A stretch of 33,808 nt of DNA from an archaeon. GTDB taxonomy: Archaea > Hydrothermarchaeota > Hydrothermarchaeia > Hydrothermarchaeales > BMS3B. The translations under genes and the position numbers were made by a program. Shown here in pieces: positions 1 through 6,600 of this stretch; position 1 is the stretch's first letter, and each line of letters begins with the position of its first letter. Location: contig JALSIP010000010.1 of the NCBI GenBank assembly GCA_026989875.1, forward strand, positions 1-33,808, given 5' to 3'. A model generated the notes under the pieces. The model did no database searches, had not been told where the DNA came from, and worked only from the letters and a program-made list of their open reading frames with translations.

Positions 1-480
1 CCTCTCAGCCAAGTAGGCAGCTACGGTTAGGCCAGCGGGACCCGAGCCCACAACGGCGGCGCTTTTGCCGGTAGGCTGCGCCTTTGCAGGCATCCTCACA
101 CCCTTAGCTCTCTCCCAGTCTGCTGCAAAGCGCTCCAAGGCACCTATGGCGAGGGGCTCAAAGCGCTTCCCCAGCCTGCACCTGGCTTCGCACTGCCTCT
201 CCTGCGGGCACACCCTGCCGGTGATGCCCGGCAGGTAGTTGCTCTCCCTTATAACCGCTATCGCTCTCTCAAACTCTCCATCGCGTATCGCCCGCACAAA
301 GGCTGGGATGTCTATGCCCACGGGGCAGCCGGCAACGCAGGGCTTATCCTTGCACTGCAGGCAGCGGCTCGCCTCCTGCACCGCCTCCTCCTCGGTGTAG
401 CCCAGAGCAACCTCCGCAAAGCTCTTCACCCTCTCCTCCGGCGGAAGTTCCCTCATCCGCACTCGCTTCTCCCTGCTCAT
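1..480 (-). CDS. NADPH-dependent glutamate synthase / NfnB-like flavoprotein, N-terminal part (runs off left edge)
   Basis: The first 160 residues of a GltA/SudA/NfnB-type Fe-S flavoprotein are present; the rest lies beyond position 1. I translated the minus strand from the ATG at 478-480. An N-terminal ferredoxin-like domain shows C40-x2-C43-x4-C48-x3-C52 and a second set of cysteines near residues 91-101, as expected for two [4Fe-4S] clusters. The start of the FAD-binding fold (VGSGPAG) follows near residue 144. The start overlaps the stop of the upstream NfnA-like gene as ATGA, so the two are translationally coupled. Together they resemble the NfnAB/SudAB pair, which interconverts ferredoxin, NADH and NADPH, or a glutamate synthase small-subunit pair. 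Which reaction applies cannot be decided from this fragment. Confidence 0.88.
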   Translation of the reverse strand, partial: MSREKRVRMRELPPEERVKSFAEVALGYTEEEAVQEASRCLQCKDKPCVAGCPVGIDIPAFVRAIRDGEFERAIAVIRESNYLPGITGRVCPQERQCEARCRLGKRFEPLAIGALERFAADWERAKGVRMPAKAQPTGKSAAVVGSGPAGLTVAAYLAER

Positions 481-1304
481 GTTCCCTCCTCGTAGAGCTC
501 AAAGGCTAAGCGCTCCTCCTCTCTGAAAAACTCCTGCCTGCGCTGCAGCTCGTCAAAGTCCACCTCCGTGGCGTCAAACTCTGGCCCATCAACGCAGGCG
601 AACTTTGTGCTCCCCGCAACAGTAACCCTGCAGGCGCCGCACATGCCAGTGCCGTCCAGCATTATCGCCCCGAGGCTCGCGGTGGCTCTGATTCCATGCT
701 CCTTCGCAATCTTTGCCACCGTCTTCATCATCTTCGTCGGACCTATCGCGAGGATGTAGTCAACGCTGTTTTTCTTCAGGTACTCCCGCAGCGCAGCCAC
801 GGCATAGCCACGCATGCCCGCGCTGCCGTCGTCAGTTGCTATCACCACCTCGTCGCACAGCCTGCGCATGCGCTCCTCAAAAATCAGATACTCCCTGCTC
901 TTTGCGCCCATAATCACCGTAACCCTGTTGCCCGCACGCTTTAGCGCCCTCACTATGGAGTACAGCGCCCCCGCGGTGCCCTGCCTGCAGACAGCGACAA
1001 CGCTGCCGTATTTTTTAATCTCGCTGGGCTTTCCCAGAGGACCCAGAAGGTCGGGTATGGTGTCGCCCTCCCTTAAGCTTGCCAGCATCCTGCTGGTTTT
1101 GCCGACCTCATGCACCACCATTGTTATTGTGCCAGCCTCGCGGTCAAAGTCAGAGACGGTCATGGGTATGCGCTCGCCCTTCTCGTGCACCCTCACCATG
1201 ACAAACTGCCCCGGCTGAATTTTCCTGGCAATCACCGGCGAGCGAATCACCAGCAGCCTGTAACCTGGAGCAAGCTCTTCCCTGTGGACAATCACGTGAC
1301 GCAT
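477..1304 (-). CDS. NfnA/SudB-like ferredoxin-NADP+ reductase subunit alpha
   Basis: 275 residues, the usual length for the FAD/[2Fe-2S] subunit of NADH-dependent ferredoxin-NADP+ oxidoreductase (sulfide dehydrogenase) complexes. The FAD domain carries the family segment RIPMTVSDFD near residue 45. Near the C-terminus D217 with C222, C225 and C237 (DGTGMCGAC, then FAC) fits the Asp/three-Cys [2Fe-2S] ligation known for NfnA. The ATG start has an AGAGGTTG SD about six bases upstream. The stop overlaps the next gene (ATGA). The usual glycine-rich nucleotide-binding loop is replaced by CRQGTAG near residues 106-112, so pyridine nucleotide binding may be altered. A weak TATA-like element near 1350 may give this pair its own promoter, although it follows the Cys-rich operon by only 56 bases. 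Confidence 0.85.
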   Translation of the reverse strand: MRHVIVHREELAPGYRLLVIRSPVIARKIQPGQFVMVRVHEKGERIPMTVSDFDREAGTITMVVHEVGKTSRMLASLREGDTIPDLLGPLGKPSEIKKYGSVVAVCRQGTAGALYSIVRALKRAGNRVTVIMGAKSREYLIFEERMRRLCDEVVIATDDGSAGMRGYAVAALREYLKKNSVDYILAIGPTKMMKTVAKIAKEHGIRATASLGAIMLDGTGMCGACRVTVAGSTKFACVDGPEFDATEVDFDELQRRQEFFREEERLAFELYEEGT

Positions 1305-1360
1305 GTCAGCAACCTCTGGCAGAAGCTAAGAGCAGGGGCAATGCCTAACAAGGTTAAACA

Positions 1361-1612
1361 CTAATCGCCGCGAAGAGCCTTAAGCTTTTCGCTGCCCACG
1401 CACTTCTCGGCGTACTCACACCAGTTTATGCACAGGTTCTCCCGGGTTTTCCTCACCACGGTGCCGCACTCCTCGCACTCAGCCTCGGTCTCATCACTCC
1501 AGATCTCAACCTCGGCTTTGCACTTCGGGCAGCGCACGTACTCCGGCTTGGGCCGCTTTATCTCGGCACTTCCAGGGCAGCTCGCCCTTATCCTCTCAAT
1601 ATCCTCCACCAT
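1361..1612 (-). CDS. Small eight-cysteine zinc-ribbon protein
   Basis: An 83-residue protein with eight cysteines. C28-x2-C31 and C46-x2-C49 form a zinc ribbon. C12, C61, C65 and C71 (C-x3-C-x5-C at the C-terminal side) could bind a second metal or cluster. Short archaeal and bacterial proteins with this WSDE and CINWC pattern exist and are sometimes labelled 'phosphohydrolase', a label this sequence does not support. The ATG directly follows the TGA of the 46-residue zinc finger gene, so the two are almost certainly cotranscribed. Role unknown. The position at the end of a radical SAM/peptide operon suggests a metal-binding or redox accessory function, which is inference. Confidence 0.75.
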   Translation of the reverse strand: MVEDIERIRASCPGSAEIKRPKPEYVRCPKCKAEVEIWSDETEAECEECGTVVRKTRENLCINWCEYAEKCVGSEKLKALRGD

Positions 1613-1753
1613 TCACTCAACCTCCTGTCTCTTACCTGAGAGGCATGCAGAGCATGCCCCCCTGGTAAAGTGGCTGCTGCACACCGCTCTTCCGCAAAGT
1701 GTGCACGTGTGCACCGCCGGTTTGCCGCATATCGCACACACCCCGGCGAGCAT
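1613..1753 (-). CDS. 46-residue HIT/B-box-like zinc finger protein
   Basis: A very short gene read by hand on the minus strand: ATG at 1751-1753, TGA at 1613-1615. Metal ligands are evenly placed: C6-x2-C9, C17-x2-C20, C25-x2-H28, C34-x2-C37. This is a cross-brace pattern like zf-HIT or B-box fingers with two zinc sites. The gene is bounded exactly by its neighbours: the upstream stop is the codon immediately before its ATG, and the next ATG directly follows its TGA. The purine-rich GGGGGAGAGGTGA just upstream gives an SD-like signal. Eight correctly spaced ligands in 46 residues and the tight fit make a chance ORF unlikely. Function unknown; such fingers usually mediate protein-protein contacts. 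Confidence 0.72.
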   Translation of the reverse strand: MLAGVCAICGKPAVHTCTLCGRAVCSSHFTRGACSACLSGKRQEVE

Positions 1754-2083
1754 TCACCTCTCCCCCAGATGGCTCTCCAGCTTCTCTGCCAGCTCCTCCA
1801 GCATCTCCACAGCCATGAACTCTGTTTTCTCCGTCGCTCTGAGCTTTGCCTCAAGCACCCTCCTGCCATAGCTCTCCAGCACCATTCTGCGCTCCTCCAC
1901 CGCCTCTTTCAGCTCCCTGAGCCAGTACTCCAGTTCCGACAGAAGGGATGCGCACTCCTCGCACTCCTCATGTGCCCCCCTTCTGAGCTCCTGCAGGCGT
2001 TGCTCAAACTCCCGCAGCAGCCCCGGGCTCTCTTCCGTACCTTCTCCTGAGCGCACTCCTTCGCAGCACCTGCCAGGTGTCAC
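1754..2083 (-). CDS. Coiled-coil protein of unknown function in the radical SAM operon
   Basis: A 109-residue, Glu/Leu/Arg-rich protein, predicted almost entirely helical and probably coiled coil from about residue 22 (LLREFEQRLQELRR) to the end. A HEECEECA segment near residue 38 offers possible metal ligands. The start is a GTG lying 80 bases inside the 3' end of the radical SAM gene. It is supported by a near-perfect SD (GAGGTGATT, 2091-2099) seven bases upstream. A later in-frame GTG at 2056 lacks such a site. The stop is followed immediately by the zinc finger ATG. No family was recognised. Confidence 0.7.
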   Translation of the reverse strand: MTPGRCCEGVRSGEGTEESPGLLREFEQRLQELRRGAHEECEECASLLSELEYWLRELKEAVEERRMVLESYGRRVLEAKLRATEKTEFMAVEMLEELAEKLESHLGER

Positions 2084-3290
2084 CTCTCACAATCACCTCA
2101 AAGGCATGCCTTATAATCCTCACATAATACTCGCAGTAGTGACTTCTGACATCCATTCTGCCATGCATCGCCTGCAGCTCTGCCGGGCATGGGTTGCCGC
2201 AGATGTTCCTCAGGGTGCAGGTGCTGCACCCCTCAATCTCCTCCACCCTCCTGGCTCTCACTGCCCTGAAGGGCTCCGACGCCAGCACTCCCTCCAGCCC
2301 GTGCTCAAGCAGGTTTCCGCCAGCAAACTCACCCAGGCCTATGAACTCGCCGCAGGGGTATGCGGTGCCGTCTGCCGTAACTGCAAGAAACCGCCTACCC
2401 GCGCCGCAGGGTGATATATCGCACATAAGAACCCTCGCCGAGGGTGCGAGGATGCCCAGCATTATGTTCGCAAAGTCCCCGACCACGAGTCTCTTTCCAG
2501 TCTGCTTAGTGAGCTCTATTGCACGCTCAACAGCCTCTATGAAGCTGGCAGCCATGCGCTCCGGGGAGGGCATGAGCACCCTGCCCCCCTCGCTGGTTCC
2601 GCGCACGGGGTTCATGAGGCACCTGCTCACACCCATGGAGTGCAGGAACTCCACCATCTCCGGCAGCTGGCTGCAGTTCCGTGAGGTTATGGTGGTTATA
2701 ACGCACAGTCTCGGGTAGCCGGCGAACCACTCCAGTGCCTGTGAGACTCTCTCAAAATGCCCCTTACCCCTCAGGGAGTCGTTCACCCGCTCATCCGGCG
2801 AGTCCAGAGACAGCCCAACGCTTACACCCCTCTCCACCAGGTAGCTCACGTCCTCCTCTTCAAGCAGGGTGCCATTGGTCTGGATTCCGAAGCTGAGCTC
2901 GTGGCGGTAGTCGTCCATGACCTCCATAAGCGTGCCCTTCTGCAGCATGGGCTCACTGCCGTGAAACACCACCGCCCTCAGCCTATCTGCAGCGGCGTCA
3001 AGCACATCCCTGAGCTCTTCTTCCTTCATGTTTCTGCCCCTTTCTCTGTGCTCTCTGGGCAGGTAGCAGTAACTGCACGAGCGGTTGCATGCGTCGGTGG
3101 GGTTCAGGTAGAGAAGCACCGGCTCAAGCCCGAACCTGAGCCTTTCCATCTCCCTCTCAAGCGCCTCCCGCACCCGCTCATGAAACTTCTCCAGCTCCTC
3201 AAGCTCGCCCCAGCCCCAGAATACAGTCCCGGGCTCTATCCAGAGCCTCCTATCACCTGCTCTGAGCTCCTGCATTATAACCTGCTCCAC
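2004..3290 (-). CDS. Peptide-modifying SPASM radical SAM enzyme, CbpB-like
   Basis: 428 residues. The radical SAM core has the [4Fe-4S]-AdoMet motif C68-N-R-S-C72-S-Y-C75 after LYLNPTDA. The C-terminal third carries a SPASM-type auxiliary cluster domain: cysteines at MCDISPCGAG, YPCGEF, EGCSTCTLRNICGNPC and a final HYC. SPASM enzymes of this size typically modify ribosomally made peptides. A 30-residue peptide gene lies immediately upstream, so this looks like the CbpA/CbpB pair defined computationally in methanogenic archaea; that assignment is from memory of the families and not a profile search. The longest start is GTG 3290 without an SD. ATG 3275, preceded by GTGGAG, may be the true start. 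The chemistry is unknown. Confidence 0.85.
   Translation of the reverse strand: MEQVIMQELRAGDRRLWIEPGTVFWGWGELEELEKFHERVREALEREMERLRFGLEPVLLYLNPTDACNRSCSYCYLPREHRERGRNMKEEELRDVLDAAADRLRAVVFHGSEPMLQKGTLMEVMDDYRHELSFGIQTNGTLLEEEDVSYLVERGVSVGLSLDSPDERVNDSLRGKGHFERVSQALEWFAGYPRLCVITTITSRNCSQLPEMVEFLHSMGVSRCLMNPVRGTSEGGRVLMPSPERMAASFIEAVERAIELTKQTGKRLVVGDFANIMLGILAPSARVLMCDISPCGAGRRFLAVTADGTAYPCGEFIGLGEFAGGNLLEHGLEGVLASEPFRAVRARRVEEIEGCSTCTLRNICGNPCPAELQAMHGRMDVRSHYCEYYVRIIRHAFEVIVRGDTWQVLRRSALRRRYGREPGAAAGV
2091..2099 (-). promoter_or_regulatory. Strong Shine-Dalgarno site inside the radical SAM gene
   Basis: GAGGTGATT on the minus strand is complementary to the archaeal 16S rRNA 3' end and sits seven bases before the GTG at 2083. 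It fixes the start of the coiled-coil gene within the coding sequence of the radical SAM enzyme. Confidence 0.7.
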
Positions 3291-3302
3291 GCCGCCGGGG
3301 AC

Positions 3303-3395
3303 TCAGAAGGGTGACTCTTCATCATTCATGGAGTAGTGGGTCAGTCCTGCACCTGCATATCTGCACTCAAACCTGACACTGCACACCTCATCCAT
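3303..3395 (-). CDS. Candidate RiPP precursor peptide, CbpA-like (30 residues)
   Basis: Read by hand on the minus strand: ATG 3393-3395, TGA 3303-3305. The peptide begins MDEVCSVRFE, continues CRYAGAGLTHYS, and ends in an acidic tail NDEESPF. Two cysteines (C5, C11), one histidine (H20) and two tyrosines are plausible modification or metal sites. The SD GAGGTGG sits seven bases before the ATG, better than the site of the gene after it. The spacing to the radical SAM start is 12-27 bases. Size, position and signals match a precursor peptide for the adjacent SPASM enzyme. I recall CbpA-type precursors as short Cys-containing peptides in methanogens, but could not align them. Confidence 0.72.
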   Translation of the reverse strand: MDEVCSVRFECRYAGAGLTHYSMNDEESPF

Positions 3396-3426
3396 CTCCA
3401 ACCACCTCAGTATATCTCACGCGGCG

Positions 3427-3437
3427 ACTTTTAAAGC
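3427..3437. promoter_or_regulatory. Near-palindromic TATA box serving the peptide operon and the Ni/Co transporter
   Basis: ACTTTTAAAGC is the only good TATA element between the divergent genes. Its centre near 3432 predicts a minus-strand start near 3405, ten bases before the peptide ATG, and a plus-strand start near 3458, 14 bases before ATG 3472. One box in both orientations would couple the two units. Confidence 0.5.
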
Positions 3438-3471
3438 TTTTTCCCACACCGTGGAGCTAATTAATACTGCT

Positions 3472-4257
3472 ATGCCAAAAAAGTATTACTACGTTATTAC
3501 GTGTGCTGGGGGTATGAGTGGCGAGCTGCTGTCTCTTGTGGCGCTCTCTGCGGGGCTCAGGCACGGCATAGACTGGGACCACATAGCGGCGATAATGGAC
3601 ATAACCGCGGTGCAGAGGAGCAGGTGGCGGGGGGTGATGCTCAGCTTTGTTTACGCACTGGGGCACGCCACCGTGGTTGCGGTTCTTGCGATAGCTGGCG
3701 TAACCTTGGGGCTGGCGCTCCCGGAGGGCTTGGATGGGGTGATGGAGAAGCTTGTGGGACTTACGCTGCTCGTGCTGGGGGGTTATGTGGTGTATGCTCT
3801 GCGCACCAGCAGGAGCTTCAGGCTGATGCCTCGCTGGCAGATAATTGCTGCGGCAGGCTGTGGGGTTGTCAGGCGACTTACAGGGCGCAGCCTGCATGTG
3901 GCTCAGGGTGTGCGTGGCTATGGTGGTGTCTCAGCCTACGCCATAGGCATGATTCATGGCATAGGCGCGGAGACTCCGACCCAGATAATGCTGTTCAGCA
4001 TAGCCCTGAGTGCAGGCGCAGCGGGTGGCAGGGAGGCTGCGGTGCCTCTCATCCTCTTCTTCATATCTGGGCTGGTTTTGATGAACACCTTCATGGGGGT
4101 GCTCGGCTCCCTGGTCTCCGCAACCCGCAGAGAGAGGGTGTACAGAGCTCTTGCCCTCATAACCGCCACGGGCAGCATAGCTCTGGGGCTGATTTTCATA
4201 GCGGGTGGAAGCGCGTACCTGCCTGACCTGCAGGCAATGGTGGAGAGTACCTTATGA
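3472..4257 (+). CDS. NicO/NiCoT-family nickel-cobalt transporter
   Basis: A polytopic membrane protein with the Ni2+/Co2+ transporter signature H-x4-D-H in LRHGIDWDHIAAIMD, where the histidines and aspartates of the first conserved helix bind metal. A second conserved helix has a related His-rich feature (AIGMIHGIGAETPTQ). About six hydrophobic segments are visible. The frame opens at GTG 3451, but the TATA position places transcription start near 3458, so ATG 3472 (261 residues) or ATG 3514 (247 residues, starting just before the signature helix) is more likely. It is divergent from the peptide/radical SAM operon and apparently shares its promoter, suggesting a joint role in metal uptake or handling; that link is inference. 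Confidence 0.85.
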   Translation: MPKKYYYVITCAGGMSGELLSLVALSAGLRHGIDWDHIAAIMDITAVQRSRWRGVMLSFVYALGHATVVAVLAIAGVTLGLALPEGLDGVMEKLVGLTLLVLGGYVVYALRTSRSFRLMPRWQIIAAAGCGVVRRLTGRSLHVAQGVRGYGGVSAYAIGMIHGIGAETPTQIMLFSIALSAGAAGGREAAVPLILFFISGLVLMNTFMGVLGSLVSATRRERVYRALALITATGSIALGLIFIAGGSAYLPDLQAMVESTL

Positions 4258-4350
4258 AAAGCTTATCCGCTCACATACCAAAAATCTGCCGGGGATACTG
4301 GCGTAATTCCCACCTGGATACGGTATCAGGTTTAAACGGTTGCTGAGGAG

Positions 4351-4424
4351 AGCCTCGGGCGGGGTTTGAACCCGCGGCCTCTTCCTTACCAAGGAAGCGC
4401 TCCACCTGGCTGAGCTACCGAGGC
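4351..4424 (-). tRNA. tRNA-Thr (anticodon GGT)
   Basis: A complete cloverleaf folds on the minus strand. The acceptor stem GCCTCGG pairs with CCGAGGC, with discriminator U73. The D arm is GCTC...GAGC. The anticodon stem CTTCC/GGAAG encloses the loop TTGGTAA with anticodon GGT. The T arm has GGTTCAAAC. There is no intron, and CCA is not encoded. U73 is compatible with archaeal tRNA-Thr. Confidence 0.95.
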
Positions 4425-4448
4425 TGTGTGAAATTGCGTGAAGTGGCA

Positions 4449-4460
4449 CTACATAAAAGT
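4449..4460 (-). promoter_or_regulatory. TATA box of tRNA-Thr
   Basis: On the minus strand ACTTTTATGTAG lies about 25-35 bases before the tRNA 5' end at 4424, the spacing expected for an archaeal tRNA promoter. Confidence 0.5.
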
Positions 4461-4550
4461 ATATTGAACTCCGGCGGCATGTGCGGGCTTTCATTCTGAC
4501 GCAAACTTTAAATATCTTTTCACCTAACCTCTCTAAGGGTGTGTTAGGAA

Positions 4551-4769
4551 ATGGCGCAGAGACCGCTGGACGTGCTTCACAAGAGTTTGGAGATGCCTGT
4601 GCTGGTGGGCTTGAAGAGTGGCAGGGAGTATCGGGGCACTCTGAAGGGATACGACATGCACATGAACGTGGTTCTTCAGAACGCCGACGAAATCAAGGAT
4701 GGCACTCCCGTTCGCAGGCTGGGTCTCGTCATTATCCGGGGAGACAGCGTTGTGTTCATCTCCCCCTGA
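4551..4769 (+). CDS. Sm-like archaeal RNA-binding protein (SmAP1/LSm)
   Basis: 72 residues, the canonical archaeal LSm length. The Sm1 motif is [19 protein letters not shown], with the RNA-binding D-x-H-x-N, and the Sm2 motif is [15 protein letters not shown], containing the family I-R-G-D. It forms a homomeric ring binding U-rich RNA. A TATA element CTTTAAATAT at 4506-4515 predicts a start near 4536 and a short leader with an AGGGTG SD-like site. It lies 13 bases before rfcL and is probably cotranscribed with it. Confidence 0.95.
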   Translation: MAQRPLDVLHKSLEMPVLVGLKSGREYRGTLKGYDMHMNVVLQNADEIKDGTPVRRLGLVIIRGDSVVFISP

Positions 4770-4782
4770 ATAGCTAAAGCTT

Positions 4783-6093
4783 ATGCAGACCTGGGTTGAG
4801 AAGTATCGCCCCCGTACCCTGAAGGAGGTTGCAGGCAACACCTCTGCTGTTTCTGAGGTGGCACGCTGGGCAGAGGAGTGGAGGCGTCACCTGCCGGAGA
4901 AGCGGGCGCTTCTGCTCTACGGACCGCCCGGCAGCGGCAAGACCTCCACAGCCTATGCGCTTGCGGCGGAGCTGGGTTGCGAGTGCATAGAGCTCAACGC
5001 CAGCGACTGGCGCACCCGCGAGGTTATAGAGCGCATAGTGGGCACCGCCAGCCGCACCGGCAGCCTCAAGCCTGGACGAAAAAAGCTAATAATAATAGAC
5101 GAGGTTGATGGCATTCACGGCCGTGCCGAGTACGGTGGTCTGGCTGCGCTCAGGAAGCTCATCACCCAGAGCAGTCATCCCATAGTGATGATAGCCAACA
5201 ACCCCTGGAAGCTTCCTGCAGACTTCAGAAAGCTCACCAGGATGGTGGAGTTCAGGCGAATAAACCAGCGCACCGTGCTCAAGGTTCTGAAAAAAATCTG
5301 TCAGGCAGAGGGCATTCAGGCGGATGAGAAGGTGCTCCGCATAATCGCTTCCGCCTCTTCAGGCGACCTGCGCTCTGCCATCAACGACCTTCAGGCATTA
5401 GCCGAGGGCAGGAAGAAGCTTGAGGTAAGGGATGCAGAGGTTGTCAGCATACGTGACACCGAGGTCAAGATCTTTGAAACCATCCAGCGCGTGCTCAAGA
5501 CCGGCAGCATAGACAGGGCAGTAGATGCGGTGTCCTCTTCAGATGAAGACCCCTCCACCATCCTGAGCTGGCTTGCCGAAAACCTGCCCTTAGAGTACCG
5601 CAGCGCTGACGACCTCGCCCTTGCCTACAGCTACCTCTCACGTGCCGACGTCTTCTACGGCAGGATACTCAGGAGACAGGACTGGGGGCTGCTCAGGTAC
5701 ATGATTGAGCTCATGAGCGCTGGTGTTGCGGTTGCAAAGAAGCAGAAGTACAGGGGCTATACAAAGTACCGCTACCCCGAGGTTTTCGTGCTCATGGCAG
5801 GCAGGAAGGGTGAGAAGCAGAAGTTCAAAGCACTGGCTGAGAAGCTGAAGGAGAGCAGAATTCTTCACGCCTCCTCCAGGGAGATAGAGCAGGAGTACAT
5901 CCCCCTGCTGATGCACATTGCCAGCAACCCCGCGCATCTGGCAGCGGCGATAAAAGAGTTCGGGCTTGAGCGCAGTCACATTGAGCTGCTCACAGGCAGC
6001 AAGAGCAGTGCCGAAAAAGCCTACAAAAGTGCGATGAAGGCAGAAAAAACTTCAAAAAGCAGTGGCAGACAGGTATCGCTGGGCGAATTTTAG
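4783..6093 (+). CDS. rfcL: Replication factor C large subunit
   Basis: 436 residues. This is an AAA+ clamp-loader subunit that opens PCNA rings at primer-template junctions together with the small subunits. Walker A is GPPGSGKTS (residues 47-55). Walker B is IIIDEVDG near residue 103. The RFC-family collar region follows. The extreme C-terminus QVSLGEF is a PCNA-interacting (PIP-box) motif, preceded by a Lys/Ser-rich linker typical of archaeal RFC-L. The ATG is 13 bases after the LSm stop with no clear SD. The gene ends one base before the convergent CBS gene. Small-subunit and PCNA genes are not in the window. Confidence 0.95.
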   Translation: MQTWVEKYRPRTLKEVAGNTSAVSEVARWAEEWRRHLPEKRALLLYGPPGSGKTSTAYALAAELGCECIELNASDWRTREVIERIVGTASRTGSLKPGRKKLIIIDEVDGIHGRAEYGGLAALRKLITQSSHPIVMIANNPWKLPADFRKLTRMVEFRRINQRTVLKVLKKICQAEGIQADEKVLRIIASASSGDLRSAINDLQALAEGRKKLEVRDAEVVSIRDTEVKIFETIQRVLKTGSIDRAVDAVSSSDEDPSTILSWLAENLPLEYRSADDLALAYSYLSRADVFYGRILRRQDWGLLRYMIELMSAGVAVAKKQKYRGYTKYRYPEVFVLMAGRKGEKQKFKALAEKLKESRILHASSREIEQEYIPLLMHIASNPAHLAAAIKEFGLERSHIELLTGSKSSAEKAYKSAMKAEKTSKSSGRQVSLGEF

Positions 6094-6094
6094 C

Positions 6095-6541
6095 TCATCC
6101 ACGGTGTTCATGCTGCCTGCTGCCGCGGATGGCGAGTATTGACTTTCTGCGCAGGGCATTCATCACGGTTCTGGCGCTCACCATCCCCACGATTTTCCCC
6201 TCATCATCCACCACCGGCATGTGGCGCACATACCTGCCCATCATCCGCTCCGCAGCCTCCTCAACCGGGGCATCCTGATGCACCGTGGTTATAACCCTGC
6301 ACATCACATGCTTCAGCTCGGTGCCGCACATTATGTCAACCAGCGAGGTCTTCTCGGTGTCCAGGTTCTTCACCACCACCTCCCGCAGCATGTCGCGCTC
6401 CGTGAACATCCCTATGGGGTCGGTGGGAGTGCCCACTATAACGCTGCTGATGTTCTTTCTCACCATTATCTTGGCAGCCTCGGCTATGGTGGTGTCGGGA
6501 GACACAAAGGTTGCGCTGTGCATTATGTCCTTGACCTTCAT
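6095..6541 (-). CDS. CBS-domain protein (two CBS motifs)
   Basis: 148 residues made almost entirely of a Bateman module. The first CBS repeat spans roughly residues 4-60 (KVKDIMHSATFVSPDTTI, then SSVIVGTPTDPIGMFTERDM). The second spans about 75-135 and ends GMVSARTVMNALRR. Such stand-alone modules bind adenine nucleotides or SAM and act as energy or ligand sensors. The frame opens at ATG 6565, but that codon overlaps the TATA box at 6564-6574. ATG 6541, about 27 bases from the box centre, fits a leaderless start. Its partner is unknown. Confidence 0.88.
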   Translation of the reverse strand: MKVKDIMHSATFVSPDTTIAEAAKIMVRKNISSVIVGTPTDPIGMFTERDMLREVVVKNLDTEKTSLVDIMCGTELKHVMCRVITTVHQDAPVEEAAERMMGRYVRHMPVVDDEGKIVGMVSARTVMNALRRKSILAIRGSRQHEHRG

Positions 6542-6563
6542 GTATAGAGCATTGCTCGCACAC

Positions 6564-6574
6564 ATATTTAAACC
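6564..6574. promoter_or_regulatory. TATA box shared by the CBS gene and larB
   Basis: ATATTTAAACC reads as a TATA box on both strands. Its centre near 6568 is 27 bases from the CBS ATG (6541) and 33 bases from the larB ATG (6601). No second candidate exists in this short divergent gap. Confidence 0.5.
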
Positions 6575-6600
6575 TTAGTGAAGATATTCCCGGTGAGGCG

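Noticed and set aside
1588-1869. 93-codon minus frame overlapping the coiled-coil and zinc finger genes
   Set aside because: Tryptophan/arginine-rich off-frame reading; the other frame gives a coiled coil and a finger with good SD sites.
4317-4327. GATACGGTATC palindrome downstream of the tRNA gene
   Set aside because: One-base loop cannot fold as a hairpin, and no T-run follows; probably chance.
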